Below, piece by piece: positions 9,595 to 18,331 of a stretch of DNA of 36,598 bases. How positions within the stretch are numbered: position 1 is the first letter of the stretch; each line of letters starts with the position of its first letter. Location: positions 1 through 36,598 of the forward strand of contig JAGBAV010000007.1 of the NCBI GenBank assembly GCA_017938795.1. Reading direction: 5' to 3'. The translations under genes were made by a program, and so were the position numbers. The DNA comes from Clostridia bacterium. Lineage in GTDB: Bacteria; Bacillota; Clostridia; Christensenellales; Aristaeellaceae. The notes under the pieces are model-generated. The model was not told the origin of the DNA. It was given only the letters and a program-made list of their open reading frames with translations, and did no database searches.

Positions 9595-9834
9595 ATCCAT
9601 TCCCCCATCATATCGAATCCCGCTCCCGGCTTGCCGGGGCGAAAAAGGTACAAACCCCCATATTTAACATGGCATATTTCGCCGCGGGCAGGGCGGTTTC
9701 CTGTCATTGCGGCGCGGGCGGATTCATTAACTTTTCGTCACATTTTCCCTCTGTCCCGCGTCTCCGCGCCAAATTGTTACAAAGAATTAACACTGCATTT
9801 CACAAGTTATGTGTCCATGCATACCTGCCGTTTC
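9595..9834. other. Intergenic region between the divergent wall-protein genes
   Basis: This stretch is more AT-rich than the flanking genes and holds no convincing gene. It must contain the minus-strand promoter for the 5239-9594 gene, but I see no clean TATAAT-type pair; the TTAAAT near 9662-9667 (minus strand) is only a weak candidate. A small perfect hairpin (9625-9630 with 9633-9638) would sit in the leader of the minus-strand transcript. Confidence 0.5.
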
Positions 9835-9863
9835 TTGCGCTGCAGTTTTCTGTGCTGTATAAT
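9835..9863 (+). promoter_or_regulatory. Sigma-A promoter of the 2511-residue wall protein gene
   Basis: TTGCGC (9835-9840), a 17-bp spacer and a perfect TATAAT (9858-9863) form a strong plus-strand promoter. Transcription would start near 9870, giving a leader of about 85 bases before the ATG at 9955. Confidence 0.75.
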
Positions 9864-9916
9864 AAGTTGATTGACTGTGCGGCCCTGTCCGCAGGGCTGA
9901 TTCATATACATACGCA

Positions 9917-9933
9917 GGGGGGCTGCGCCCCCC
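9917..9933 (+). promoter_or_regulatory. GC hairpin in the leader of the wall protein gene
   Basis: A perfect 7-bp stem (GGGGGGC paired with GCCCCCC, loop TGC) sits in the 5' leader, ten bases before the GGAGG ribosome binding site at 9944-9948. It could slow ribosome loading or stabilise the 5' end of the message. It lacks a T-tract, so it does not look like a terminator. Regulatory function is inference. Confidence 0.4.
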
Positions 9934-9954
9934 GATCACAACGGGAGGTAACCG

Positions 9955-12900
9955 ATGATGAAACCGATTGCCAACAAGACCAGAATGCTCCTCGCATGGC
10001 TGCTGCTGTGCGTGCTCTTTGCGTGCCTGCCCGCGCTCGCCACGGCGGCGGATGCGGTCAGCTACGTCGAGCGCAGCTGGAGCGGCAGCGCCGTCACCAC
10101 GGCGGCAAAGTCCGAGACGGACTATACCCTCGTCGCCGCGGACACCACCGCGATGAGCGCGGGCTTCTATGTCGTAGCCAGCGACGTCACCATCACGGAG
10201 CGCATCACCGTCACCGGCGATGTGAAGCTCATCCTCGCCGACGGCAAGACGCTCACCGCGGAGAAGGGCGTCCGCGTCGACAAGGGCAATTCCCTGACGA
10301 TCTACGGCCAGACGAATGACAGCGGTACGCTCGTCGCCGGCGGCACGCTCGCCAGCTACAATGAGACGCAGAAAGCGGCGATCGGCAGCGACAACAGCGT
10401 GGATTCCGGCCTCATCATCATCTGCGGAGGCACGGTCAACGCCTCCTTCCCCTCCTCAAGCTACAGCTCGGCCGCGGCCATCGGCGGCGGCAACAAAGGC
10501 AGCGGCAATGTCACCATCATCGGCGGTACGGTCAACGCAACCGCCGTCAACAACAGCGACGGTGCGGCCATCGGCAGCGGCGGCGTAGGCAGCAGCGGCG
10601 ACGTCACCATCTACGGCGGCAACGTCAACGCGACCTCCTCCGGCAACGGTGCGGCCATCGGCGGCGGCAGCATAAGCGGCGGCAGCGTCACCATCAACGG
10701 CGGCACCGTCACCGCAAACGGCACCCTCAACGGCGCGGCCATCGGCGGCGGCTCCAGAGCCAGCGGCAGCGTCAGCGTCACCATCAACGGCGGCACCGTC
10801 AACGCGACCGACACCCGCAGCGGCGCGGCCATCGGCAGCGGCTACAACGCCAGCGGCAGCATCACCATCACCATCAACGGCGGCACCGTCACCGCAACCG
10901 GCTACAGCGGCGCAGGCGTCGGCAGCGGCGGCAGCTACACCGGCAGCAACAGCTCCGTCACGCTGGGCAGCGGCGCGCACCTGAAGGCGACCAGCTACAG
11001 AGGCGCCGTCGACAAGCCCGTCCTCGCCAGCGGCGCGAACGGCATGAACCGCACAAATCAAAACGCCAGCTTCACCAATGCCGTCACCTATGAAGCGGGA
11101 GACTACTATTACGAGTTCATCGGCTCGGCGCACCTGACCGGCGACCCGACCTCCAACGGCGACGGCACGCACAGCTATCCGCACCCGGAAGACTGCGTCA
11201 TCCCGTTCAGCGACGGCGTGACGGCCGCCTGCTCCGGCGGCCCGGCGGACTGCCAGAGCGGGGCGATCTGCTCCGAATGCGGCGGGGAATACGGCGAGAA
11301 GGACCCGGATAACCACACGGGCACGCTTTTCTGCACCCCCAATGCGGACGGCCTGACGCACGAGGTCGCCTACGCCTGCTGCGGCGTCGTCAATGCGGCG
11401 GAGAGCCATACCTTCTCCGGCGACGAATGCGCTAAGTGCGGCTATACGCCGCTGCCTGCGGTCCCCTACGTCGAGCGCGGCTGGGACGGCAGCAAAGTGA
11501 CTGAGACAGAGAAGTCTGTGACGGTCTATACCCCCGTCACCTCCGCGACGACCGAGATGAACTCAGGCTTCTATGTCGTGGACGGCAGCGTCACCATCGC
11601 GGAGCGCATCTCCGTCTCCGGCAATGTGTGGCTCATCCTCACCGACGGCGCGGAGCTCACCGCACCGAAGGGCATGGAGGTCAATACGAACGCATATCTG
11701 TCTATCCACGGCCAGACGAATGACACCGGCGCACTGACCATCACAAGCACCGAGGAGAACAACGCAGGCATCGGCAGCAACAGCGGAGCAATGGGGCTCG
11801 GCAACCTCTATATCCACGGCGGCAGCATCACCGCAACCGGCGGCAAATACGGCGCAGGTATCGGCGGCGGCAAAGGCGCCAACGGCGTGGTCACCATCTA
11901 CGGCGGCACGGTCGACGCTACCGGCGGCAGATACGCAGCGGGCATCGGCGGCGGCTATAACGCCACCAGCAGCAGCGATGTCACCATCTACGGCGGCACG
12001 GTCAACGCAGCCGGCGGCGAAGACGGCGCGGGCATCGGCGGCGGCAAAGACTCCAGCAACACGAACCGCGTCACCATCTACGGCGGCACGGTCGACGCTA
12101 CCGGCGGCGAAAACGGCGCGGGTATCGGCGGCGGCGAAGACGCTTCCGACCGGAGCCGAGTCGTCATCTACGGCGGCACCGTCACCGCTGCCGGCGGCGA
12201 TAACGGCGCAGCCATCGGCGGCGGCAACAAAGGCAGCGGCACCGTCGCCATCGACGGCGGCACCGTCACCGCAAACAACGGCAGCTTCAACTACGGCGCG
12301 GCCATCGGCGGCGGCAACCTGGGCCGCGGCGACGTCATCATTAACGGCGGCACCGTCACCGCAACCGGCTACTTCGGCGCAGGCATCGGCGGCGGCGGCA
12401 AGAACGGCAACGACGGCAGCGGCGGCAACGGCATCCTCAACGGCAGCGTCATCATTAAAGGCGGCACCGTCACCGCGTCCAGCGAATACGGCGCAGGCAT
12501 CGGCGGCGGCCAGAACGGCACAAGCCTCGTCACCATTAGCGGCGGCGCCATCAGCGCGACCGGCAACTACGGCGCAGGCATCGGCGGTGGCCAGAGCGGC
12601 ACCGACGACATCACCATCGGCACCGTCACCATCACCACCGGCACCGTCACCATTAACGGCGGCACCGTCACCGCAAACGGCGGCACATACGCAGCGGGCA
12701 TCGGCGGCGGCTACGGAGGACGCGGCACCGTCACCATTAACGGCGGCGCCGTCAAAGCAACCAGCATGTTGAGCGCGGGCGTCGGCAGCGGTTTCAGCAA
12801 CAGCGGCAGCGACAGCACCATCAAGCTGGGCAGCGGCGCGCATCTGATGGCAACCGGCAGCAAAGGCATCGGCGGCTCCCTCTCCCTCGTCAGCGGCGCG

Positions 12901-15900
12901 AAGGGCGTGGACCGCACAAAGAATAATGCCAACTTCACCAATGCCGTCAACTACAATAATGAAGGATATTACGAGTTCATCGGCATGGATCACCTGACCG
13001 GCGACCCGACCTCCAACGGCGACGGCACGCACAGCTATCCGCACCCGGAAGACTGCGCCATCCCGGTCAGCGACGGCGTGACGGCCGCCTGCACCGGCGG
13101 CACGGCGGACTGCCAGAACAAGGCCGTCTGCTCCGTCTGCAATCAGGCATACGGCGAGAAGGACGCGGACAACCACGTGGAGGGCTGCGCGCCCGAATAC
13201 ACTGACATCGGCGACGGCACGCACAAGGAGGCATACAGCCTCTGCGGCGCGATCGTCAAGGAGAAGGAGAACCACACCTTCTCCGGCAGCGACACCTGCG
13301 TCTGCGACGCGAAGGCGCGTGTCATGGTCACCAATACCGACGGCAGCGGCACGCCCGAGTATGCGTGGGATTTCCCTCTCCATGGCTGGAATGCCGGCGA
13401 GACGGCGACCCTGCTCGCCGACGTGACCGTCGGATTGGGCGGCGGGTATACAACAGCCAGAGGCGAAATCACGCTCGATCTGGGCAGCTATACGCTCTCT
13501 TTCCCCCGGATGACGGTGACCGTCCCCGATAACGCTGAAATGACCCTCACCGGCAGCGGCACGCTCGACCTCGGCTCCTCCAGCCTCGTGCTCGACGGCG
13601 ATCTGATCCTCTCCGGCGGCGTGATCAAATCCACCGGTACGCATATCGAGTACGCGCTCGCCACGGCCACGGTCACCGTCACCTCGGCGGACGCCATCCC
13701 CGAGAGCGGCGTCACGATCCGCAACGTCACCCCCGCGGTCATCCACGTCGGTGAACAGATTCTCCTGCCGGAGGGCGTCTGCGTCTTTGACGAAGACAAT
13801 GAGTATGCCGCGGAGCTGGGACCCAACGAGGATTACACGTACACCATCAAGAAGCACACGCACAGCCCGGCCTATCAGGCTGACGACGATGAGGATATCA
13901 TCTCCCTCGCCTGCGCCTGCGGCTGGAAGCCCGGCAAAGTGAAGCTGACCGTTCCGCAGGGCGCGGTCTATGACGGTCAGCCGAAGCCGGCAACCGTCAC
14001 CGGCAGCATCGACGGCGTCACCCCGGCGCTCGCCTACACCAAGAAGGACGGCACGCCGGTCGATGAGCCCATCGACGCGGGCGATTACACCGTCACCATG
14101 ACCGTGGGCGATAAGCGCGTCAGCGCGGACTGCACCATCGCTAAGGCCACCGCCCCCGCCCCGAGGCAGACCCGCTTAAATGTCTCCAATGGATACGCCG
14201 GCGACTATGTCATCGACCTGAGCGATCTGCTGGCCGAGCTGCCCAATCCATGCAGCTACGGCGAGATCAGCTTTGCGATCAAAGATATCGACTTCTCCGC
14301 GGACCGCTATTACGACACGGCAAACCCGGCTGTCCTCACCCCCGACACCAGGACGCTGACCCTGCCCATCAGGGCTGTGGACAGCAACATAGAGGGGAAT
14401 ATCGGCCAGATCATCCTGGGCGTCACCACGACGAACTACGTCGTTACGGACATCACCCTCCCCGTGTTCACCGTCAACAGGTCCGTCCCCGATATCACTC
14501 CGACCATCACCCCGGAAATCATCACCTACGGCCAGCCGCTGTCCGATATCGAGATCTCCTTCACGGCGCCCAGCGGCGTCTCCGGCGTCATCGCATGGGA
14601 TCAGCCGGATACCGTCTATGACGCGGGCACGCAGGACCCGGCGTGGACCTTCACCCCGGCCGCCCTGTGGCTCTACGCCCCGGTCAGCGGCACGGCGGAG
14701 ATCACCGTCCTCAAGGTCTATCCGACCTGCACCGCGCCGACCGCCGTCGAGGGCCTTGCCTATACCGGCGCGGCGCAGGCGCTGGTCACCGGCGGCACGG
14801 CGGAGGGCGGCACGCTCGTCTACAGCCTCACGCAGGACGGCGAGTATACCGTCGCCATCCCGACCGGCACGGACGTGGGCGACTATACCGTCTGGTATAA
14901 GGTCATCGGCGACGCGAACCACAACGACACCGAGCCGCAGTGCCTCACCATGAGCATCGCCAAGGCGGCGGCAACCCTCATCTACCCGCCGGCCGGCGCG
15001 GAGGATCTCGTCTACGACGGCACGGCGCAGACTCTGCTCGACGGTTTCGGCAAGGCGGAGGGCGGCAGGCTCGCCTTCAGCCTCAGCGAGGATGACGGTT
15101 ATACTTACACTATGTTCCCGACCGGCACGGACGCGGGCGACTACACCGTCTGGTATAAGGTCGACGGCGACGCGAACCACAGCAGCATCCCGCCGCAGAG
15201 CCTCACCGTGACCATCGCCAAGGCGGATTCCACCCTCACCCCGCCGACCGCCGTCGAGGGCCTCACCTACACCGGCGCGGCGCTGGAGCTGGTCACCGGC
15301 GGCGAGGCGCAGGGCGGCACGCTCGTCTACAGCCTCACGGAGGACGGCGAGTATACCGATACGATCCCGACCGGCACGGACGTGGGCGACTACACCGTCT
15401 GGTATAAGGTCGTCGGCGACGCGAACCACAACGACACAGTGCCGCAGAGCCTCACCGCGGCCATCGCCAAGGCGCAGGCCGCCATCACAGAGGCGAACAT
15501 CCTCGATATCGTCAACGGCTACGCCAACGTCTACACCTATGACCTGAAGACGCTGCTGCCGGCGCTTGGCGAGGGCCAGAGCTACGGCGAGGTCAGCTAT
15601 ACGCTGGAGACGGTCGCCTTCGTGGTGAACGGCTATTACGACGAGGCGAACCCGGCTGCCGTCAGCGGCGAAACGCTGACCCTGCCCATCCTCGCAGCGG
15701 ACACCTATGAGGAGCAGGAAGTCGGCTCGCTCACGTTCGCGGTCACATCGGCGAACTTCGACTTCCCGGACGGCGTCACCCTGACGCTGCACAGCGTCAA
15801 CAGGCTCATGCCCTATGGCCTGCCGACGCCCACCCCGGGAATCATCACCTACGGCCAGCCGCTCTCCGACGTCGTGCTCTCCGGCACGATGACCGGGCCC

Positions 15901-17490
15901 AGCGGCGAAACCGTCACCGGCGTCTTCACATGGAAGCAGCCGGATACCGTCTATGACGCGGGCGAGCAGTCTCCGGCGTGGGTCTTCACCCCGGACGACC
16001 TGAAGACCTATTCCGCGGTGGAGGGCATCGTGGGGCTCACCGTCGACAAGGCCGACCCCACCCTCACCCCGCCGACCGGCGCAGAGGGCCTTGTCTACAC
16101 CGGCGAGGCGCTGGATCTGCTCACCGACCCCGGCACGGCGGAGGGCGGCACGCTCGTCTACAGCCTCACGCAGGACGGCGAGTATACCGAGACCCTTCCC
16201 ACCGGCACGGACGCGGGCGACTATACCGTCTGGTATAAGGTCGCCGGCGACGCGAACCACAGCGACACCGAGCCGCAGAGCCTCACCGTGACCATCGGCG
16301 TGAGCGATACTGTGTTTACGCTCTTTGAGGTTCTCAACGGCGAAACCCCGGCGACCGTCTTCACCTATGGCGATGTGATCATCGTGCGCGTGAAGCCCGG
16401 CCTTGCGCAGGCAGCGGACGGCGAGCCCGGCGCGAACCAGATGGCGCTCTACTACGGCGACGTCCAGATCAGCGAACCGGCCAGCCCGGACGGGGACGGC
16501 GTCTACACCATGGTCTGCCTCACCAGCGACAAGGCGCTGCCCATCGGCCAGTCGCAGATCACGGCGGCCTACACCGGCACCGGCAATCTGGCGGGCAATG
16601 CCCAGTCCGCAAACATCACCCTCAACCCGAAGCCGCTGACCGCCTCCTATGCGGAGGCGCAGAGCCGCCTGTACGAGGCCGGCAACAGCAGCGTGACCGT
16701 CACCGGCGTGACGCTGACCGGCGCGCTGATCGCGGACGACGTATCCGTCGATCTCTCCTCCGGCCTGACCGGCACGCTGGCGAGCGACGAGCCCGGCGTC
16801 TACGCCGAGGTGACGCTGCCCGACCCGCTGCCGCTCACCGGCGCGGACGCGCAGTACTACACGCTCGCCGGCGGCGCGGTCCCGACGCAGGTCGAGATCA
16901 TGGGCGACCCGTCCGAGGTCGTCCCGATGACCCGCCTGAACATCAGCGACGGTCTGCGCGACGAGGACATCCCGGAGACCCTCCGCGCGAAGTACCCCAA
17001 CGCGGCGGCGGTCGAGGATGAGCTCCGCAGCAGGCTCGAGGCGAGCTATAAGGAGCTCGCGGGCACGGCGATGTACAACGTCGTGATCGAGGTCAGCCTC
17101 GATGGCGGCGACACATGGACCCCCGCCGGGCCGGAGGACTACCCCGAGGGCGGCATGGTCAGCATGATCGTCGCGCTCCCCGAGGGCTCGCAGCTTGACA
17201 GGCACAACTTCCATGCAGCGCACATGTTCACCAACGACTACTTCGGCCAGACCCCCGGCAGCGTCGAGCTGCCGCCGGTCACCCTCACCTACGACGAGGA
17301 GGGCGCGCCGATGCTGAGCCTCACGCTCAACGGCCTCTCCCCGGTGATGATCGGCTGGACGTATGTGGACGGCCCCGACGACCTCCCGCAGACCGGCGAT
17401 ACCAGCAGCGCGGCCCTGTGGCTCCTGCTCCTCGGCGTGAGCGGCGCGGGCGCGGCGATCATCGCAAGGCGCAGGCGCGAGGAGAACTGA
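9955..17490 (+). CDS. Giant LPQTG-anchored surface protein with glycine-rich beta-helix repeats
   Basis: This 2511-residue secreted protein is probably attached to peptidoglycan by sortase. Start: ATG 9955, six bases after GGAGG. A signal peptide (MMKPIANKTRMLLAWLLL..ATAADA) is followed by two homologous halves. Each begins YVER.W.GS.VT, continues through a run of strands of the form GAAIGGG..G.VTI.GGTV.A (about residues 130-345 and 595-960), and ends with LTGDPTSNGDGTHSYPHPEDC and a cysteine-rich GGEYGEKD.DNH-type segment. From about 1310 come Ig-like modules, including four copies of the YTG..GGTLVYSLT..YTVWYKV.GDANH unit (about 1596-1840 and 2036-2115) that are also found in the divergent neighbour. 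LPQTG lies at 2477-2481, before a hydrophobic span and RRRREEN. The repeats suggest a long stalk or right-handed beta-helix; adhesion is likely but unproven. Confidence 0.9.
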   Translation: MMKPIANKTRMLLAWLLLCVLFACLPALATAADAVSYVERSWSGSAVTTAAKSETDYTLVAADTTAMSAGFYVVASDVTITERITVTGDVKLILADGKTLTAEKGVRVDKGNSLTIYGQTNDSGTLVAGGTLASYNETQKAAIGSDNSVDSGLIIICGGTVNASFPSSSYSSAAAIGGGNKGSGNVTIIGGTVNATAVNNSDGAAIGSGGVGSSGDVTIYGGNVNATSSGNGAAIGGGSISGGSVTINGGTVTANGTLNGAAIGGGSRASGSVSVTINGGTVNATDTRSGAAIGSGYNASGSITITINGGTVTATGYSGAGVGSGGSYTGSNSSVTLGSGAHLKATSYRGAVDKPVLASGANGMNRTNQNASFTNAVTYEAGDYYYEFIGSAHLTGDPTSNGDGTHSYPHPEDCVIPFSDGVTAACSGGPADCQSGAICSECGGEYGEKDPDNHTGTLFCTPNADGLTHEVAYACCGVVNAAESHTFSGDECAKCGYTPLPAVPYVERGWDGSKVTETEKSVTVYTPVTSATTEMNSGFYVVDGSVTIAERISVSGNVWLILTDGAELTAPKGMEVNTNAYLSIHGQTNDTGALTITSTEENNAGIGSNSGAMGLGNLYIHGGSITATGGKYGAGIGGGKGANGVVTIYGGTVDATGGRYAAGIGGGYNATSSSDVTIYGGTVNAAGGEDGAGIGGGKDSSNTNRVTIYGGTVDATGGENGAGIGGGEDASDRSRVVIYGGTVTAAGGDNGAAIGGGNKGSGTVAIDGGTVTANNGSFNYGAAIGGGNLGRGDVIINGGTVTATGYFGAGIGGGGKNGNDGSGGNGILNGSVIIKGGTVTASSEYGAGIGGGQNGTSLVTISGGAISATGNYGAGIGGGQSGTDDITIGTVTITTGTVTINGGTVTANGGTYAAGIGGGYGGRGTVTINGGAVKATSMLSAGVGSGFSNSGSDSTIKLGSGAHLMATGSKGIGGSLSLVSGAKGVDRTKNNANFTNAVNYNNEGYYEFIGMDHLTGDPTSNGDGTHSYPHPEDCAIPVSDGVTAACTGGTADCQNKAVCSVCNQAYGEKDADNHVEGCAPEYTDIGDGTHKEAYSLCGAIVKEKENHTFSGSDTCVCDAKARVMVTNTDGSGTPEYAWDFPLHGWNAGETATLLADVTVGLGGGYTTARGEITLDLGSYTLSFPRMTVTVPDNAEMTLTGSGTLDLGSSSLVLDGDLILSGGVIKSTGTHIEYALATATVTVTSADAIPESGVTIRNVTPAVIHVGEQILLPEGVCVFDEDNEYAAELGPNEDYTYTIKKHTHSPAYQADDDEDIISLACACGWKPGKVKLTVPQGAVYDGQPKPATVTGSIDGVTPALAYTKKDGTPVDEPIDAGDYTVTMTVGDKRVSADCTIAKATAPAPRQTRLNVSNGYAGDYVIDLSDLLAELPNPCSYGEISFAIKDIDFSADRYYDTANPAVLTPDTRTLTLPIRAVDSNIEGNIGQIILGVTTTNYVVTDITLPVFTVNRSVPDITPTITPEIITYGQPLSDIEISFTAPSGVSGVIAWDQPDTVYDAGTQDPAWTFTPAALWLYAPVSGTAEITVLKVYPTCTAPTAVEGLAYTGAAQALVTGGTAEGGTLVYSLTQDGEYTVAIPTGTDVGDYTVWYKVIGDANHNDTEPQCLTMSIAKAAATLIYPPAGAEDLVYDGTAQTLLDGFGKAEGGRLAFSLSEDDGYTYTMFPTGTDAGDYTVWYKVDGDANHSSIPPQSLTVTIAKADSTLTPPTAVEGLTYTGAALELVTGGEAQGGTLVYSLTEDGEYTDTIPTGTDVGDYTVWYKVVGDANHNDTVPQSLTAAIAKAQAAITEANILDIVNGYANVYTYDLKTLLPALGEGQSYGEVSYTLETVAFVVNGYYDEANPAAVSGETLTLPILAADTYEEQEVGSLTFAVTSANFDFPDGVTLTLHSVNRLMPYGLPTPTPGIITYGQPLSDVVLSGTMTGPSGETVTGVFTWKQPDTVYDAGEQSPAWVFTPDDLKTYSAVEGIVGLTVDKADPTLTPPTGAEGLVYTGEALDLLTDPGTAEGGTLVYSLTQDGEYTETLPTGTDAGDYTVWYKVAGDANHSDTEPQSLTVTIGVSDTVFTLFEVLNGETPATVFTYGDVIIVRVKPGLAQAADGEPGANQMALYYGDVQISEPASPDGDGVYTMVCLTSDKALPIGQSQITAAYTGTGNLAGNAQSANITLNPKPLTASYAEAQSRLYEAGNSSVTVTGVTLTGALIADDVSVDLSSGLTGTLASDEPGVYAEVTLPDPLPLTGADAQYYTLAGGAVPTQVEIMGDPSEVVPMTRLNISDGLRDEDIPETLRAKYPNAAAVEDELRSRLEASYKELAGTAMYNVVIEVSLDGGDTWTPAGPEDYPEGGMVSMIVALPEGSQLDRHNFHAAHMFTNDYFGQTPGSVELPPVTLTYDEEGAPMLSLTLNGLSPVMIGWTYVDGPDDLPQTGDTSSAALWLLLLGVSGAGAAIIARRRREEN
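10430..10960 (+). repeat. First glycine-rich coding repeat array
   Basis: Inside the wall-protein gene, units of roughly 22-30 codons recur with the pattern G-A-A-I-G-G-G followed by S-V-T-I-N-G-G-T-V-T-A. The DNA repeats strongly too (many copies of GGCGGCACCGTCACCG-like stretches), so slippage or recombination could change the copy number between strains. Confidence 0.8.
11755..12800 (+). repeat. Second, longer glycine-rich coding repeat array
   Basis: This second block has the same unit as the first but roughly twice as many copies, with G-A-G-I-G-G-G more common than G-A-A-I-G-G-G. It belongs to the second half of the internal duplication. Some adjacent units are almost identical at DNA level (for example the units around 11970 and 12070, sharing CACCATCTACGGCGGCACGG), which points to recent unit duplication. 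Confidence 0.8.
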
Positions 17491-17509
17491 ATAACCTGAT
17501 CATGTGAAG

Positions 17510-17545
17510 CATCGGGCAGCCCGCAGGGGCTGCCCGATGTCTGTA
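17510..17545 (+). terminator. Terminator of the 2511-residue wall protein gene
   Basis: A perfect 13-bp inverted repeat (17510-17522 with 17527-17539, loop GCAG) begins 20 bp after the stop codon and is followed by TCTGTATATAT. The T-run is interrupted, but the stem is strong and well placed. Confidence 0.8.
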
Positions 17546-17645
17546 TATATAAGGAAAGGACGCCGCACAGTGGGGAGAATGGAAAGGACGGAGTTATCCT
17601 TCTCTTTTCATCTTGCAAATAACGGAACCGCAGGCCTTGGCTGGC

Positions 17646-17675
17646 TTGCAGTTCTGCGCACTGCTGTGATAGAAT
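17646..17675 (+). promoter_or_regulatory. Extended -10 promoter for the small membrane protein
   Basis: TTGCAG (17646-17651), an 18-bp spacer and TAGAAT (17670-17675) preceded by TGA form an extended -10 promoter. It ends 35 bp before the ATG at 17711, and GGAGGT lies in between. Confidence 0.6.
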
Positions 17676-17710
17676 AAAAGCGATAAACTTGAATTTGTGG
17701 AGGTAAGAAA

Positions 17711-17908
17711 ATGGATTCAAAGAAAGTGAATGCCATGTGGTCAATAAGCTTACTTATAATAGGTGTTTCAGCATTTATACTGGCAGGAGCTAATGTTATT
17801 GGATTGGAGCTTCCTGATATTGCAGTAAGAATCTTAGGGATAATAGATTTAATTGCACTTCCCGTTTTGGGATTTTCAACTGTAAAAAAATTGAAAAACA
17901 GTAAGTAA
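17711..17908 (+). CDS. Small two-span membrane protein, unknown function
   Basis: The 65-residue product has two hydrophobic segments (about residues 9-31 and 37-55), separated by a short loop containing GLELPD, and a lysine-rich tail (VKKLKNSK), which suggests a hairpin in the cytoplasmic membrane. The GGAGGT site at 17698-17703 is well spaced from the ATG, and the gene has its own promoter and terminator, so it is very likely real despite its size. Its codons are markedly AT-rich (TTA, ATA, AAA, GTT) compared with the GC-rich genes on both sides, which suggests recent acquisition. I do not recognise a family. It could be a short membrane-active peptide or an accessory subunit, but nothing nearby supports a specific role. 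Confidence 0.75.
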   Translation: MDSKKVNAMWSISLLIIGVSAFILAGANVIGLELPDIAVRILGIIDLIALPVLGFSTVKKLKNSK

Positions 17909-17999
17909 AATTCAATTTGGCGAGCAGCCCAAAATCCACAGGAGGGCGCAAATATACGCACCATTCCGGTGCATTGCGTTCGTACTTCTGCATAAGCAA

Positions 18000-18034
18000 A
18001 CGAGCATCCAGCAAACGCCGGATGCTCGTCTTTT
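18000..18034. terminator. Probable bidirectional terminator
   Basis: A perfect 10-bp stem (18000-18009 with 18020-18029, ten-base loop) is followed on the plus strand by CTTTTTCGTTTT, a good T-tract, so it ends the small membrane protein transcript. On the minus strand it is followed by TTTGCTT and lies about 75 bp past the stop of the 18104-18316 gene, so it may also end the flavodiiron operon. Confidence 0.8.
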
Positions 18035-18103
18035 TCGTTTTGGGATATATTCATCCTGAAGAACTTCCCCGCGCGCAGCAGCGTCCTTCTTTCTTTATCC
18101 GTG

Positions 18104-18316
18104 TCAGTAGATGATCCGCACCTCGTCCGTGCCGACGCTGCGGCAGAAGGCGTCCAGCCCCTTCTGCCCGTCAAGGCGCATCACGTCGGTGAACTGCCCC
18201 GTCTGCTTATCGATGAAGCCGGCGGTCATCTCGCCCGTGCAGATGCTCCTGCGGACGGCGGGCTCCTGCGTCTGCGGGTCATAGGCGATCCGCTGCTCAC
18301 GCCGGAAGAGCGCCAT
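18104..18316 (-). CDS. Small conserved-looking protein of unknown function
   Basis: This 70-residue soluble protein lies last in the operon with the desulfhydrase and flavodiiron genes, 15 bp after the desulfhydrase stop. It starts MALFRREQRIAYDP and contains ICTGEMTAGFIDKQTG..F..VM. That pattern resembles a widespread small clostridial family with a CxIC.GE..AGF core, sometimes carrying misleading enzyme names; I recall this from general knowledge and could not check it. In the relatives I have in mind there are usually two cysteines before the GE; here the first is replaced by arginine (RRSICTGE), so metal or thiol chemistry may be lost. The G-rich stretch upstream of the ATG is a poor ribosome binding site, and coupling to the upstream gene is possible. 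Function unknown. Confidence 0.75.
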   Translation of the reverse strand: MALFRREQRIAYDPQTQEPAVRRSICTGEMTAGFIDKQTGQFTDVMRLDGQKGLDAFCRSVGTDEVRIIY

Positions 18317-18331
18317 ACCCCCGCCCCCCTC

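Noticed and set aside
2662-9870. A 2402-codon open frame on the plus strand
   Set aside because: It lies antisense to the glycosyltransferase and the wall-protein gene, which both have recognisable domains. Its product is an arginine/histidine-rich low-complexity sequence caused by GC-rich third positions.
11563-13863. A 766-codon minus-strand frame opposite the giant wall protein
   Set aside because: Its alanine/aspartate-rich repeats are just the mirror of the glycine repeats on the plus strand; no ribosome binding site or domain is seen.
14176-17223. A 1015-codon minus-strand frame opposite the Ig-like modules
   Set aside because: It is a shadow of the coding strand with repeated valine/arginine/alanine patterns and no recognisable family.
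18104-18316. Annotation of the small protein as an aspartate dehydrogenase
   Set aside because: At 70 residues it has no nucleotide-binding fold or catalytic domain; such names for this kind of protein appear to be transfer errors.
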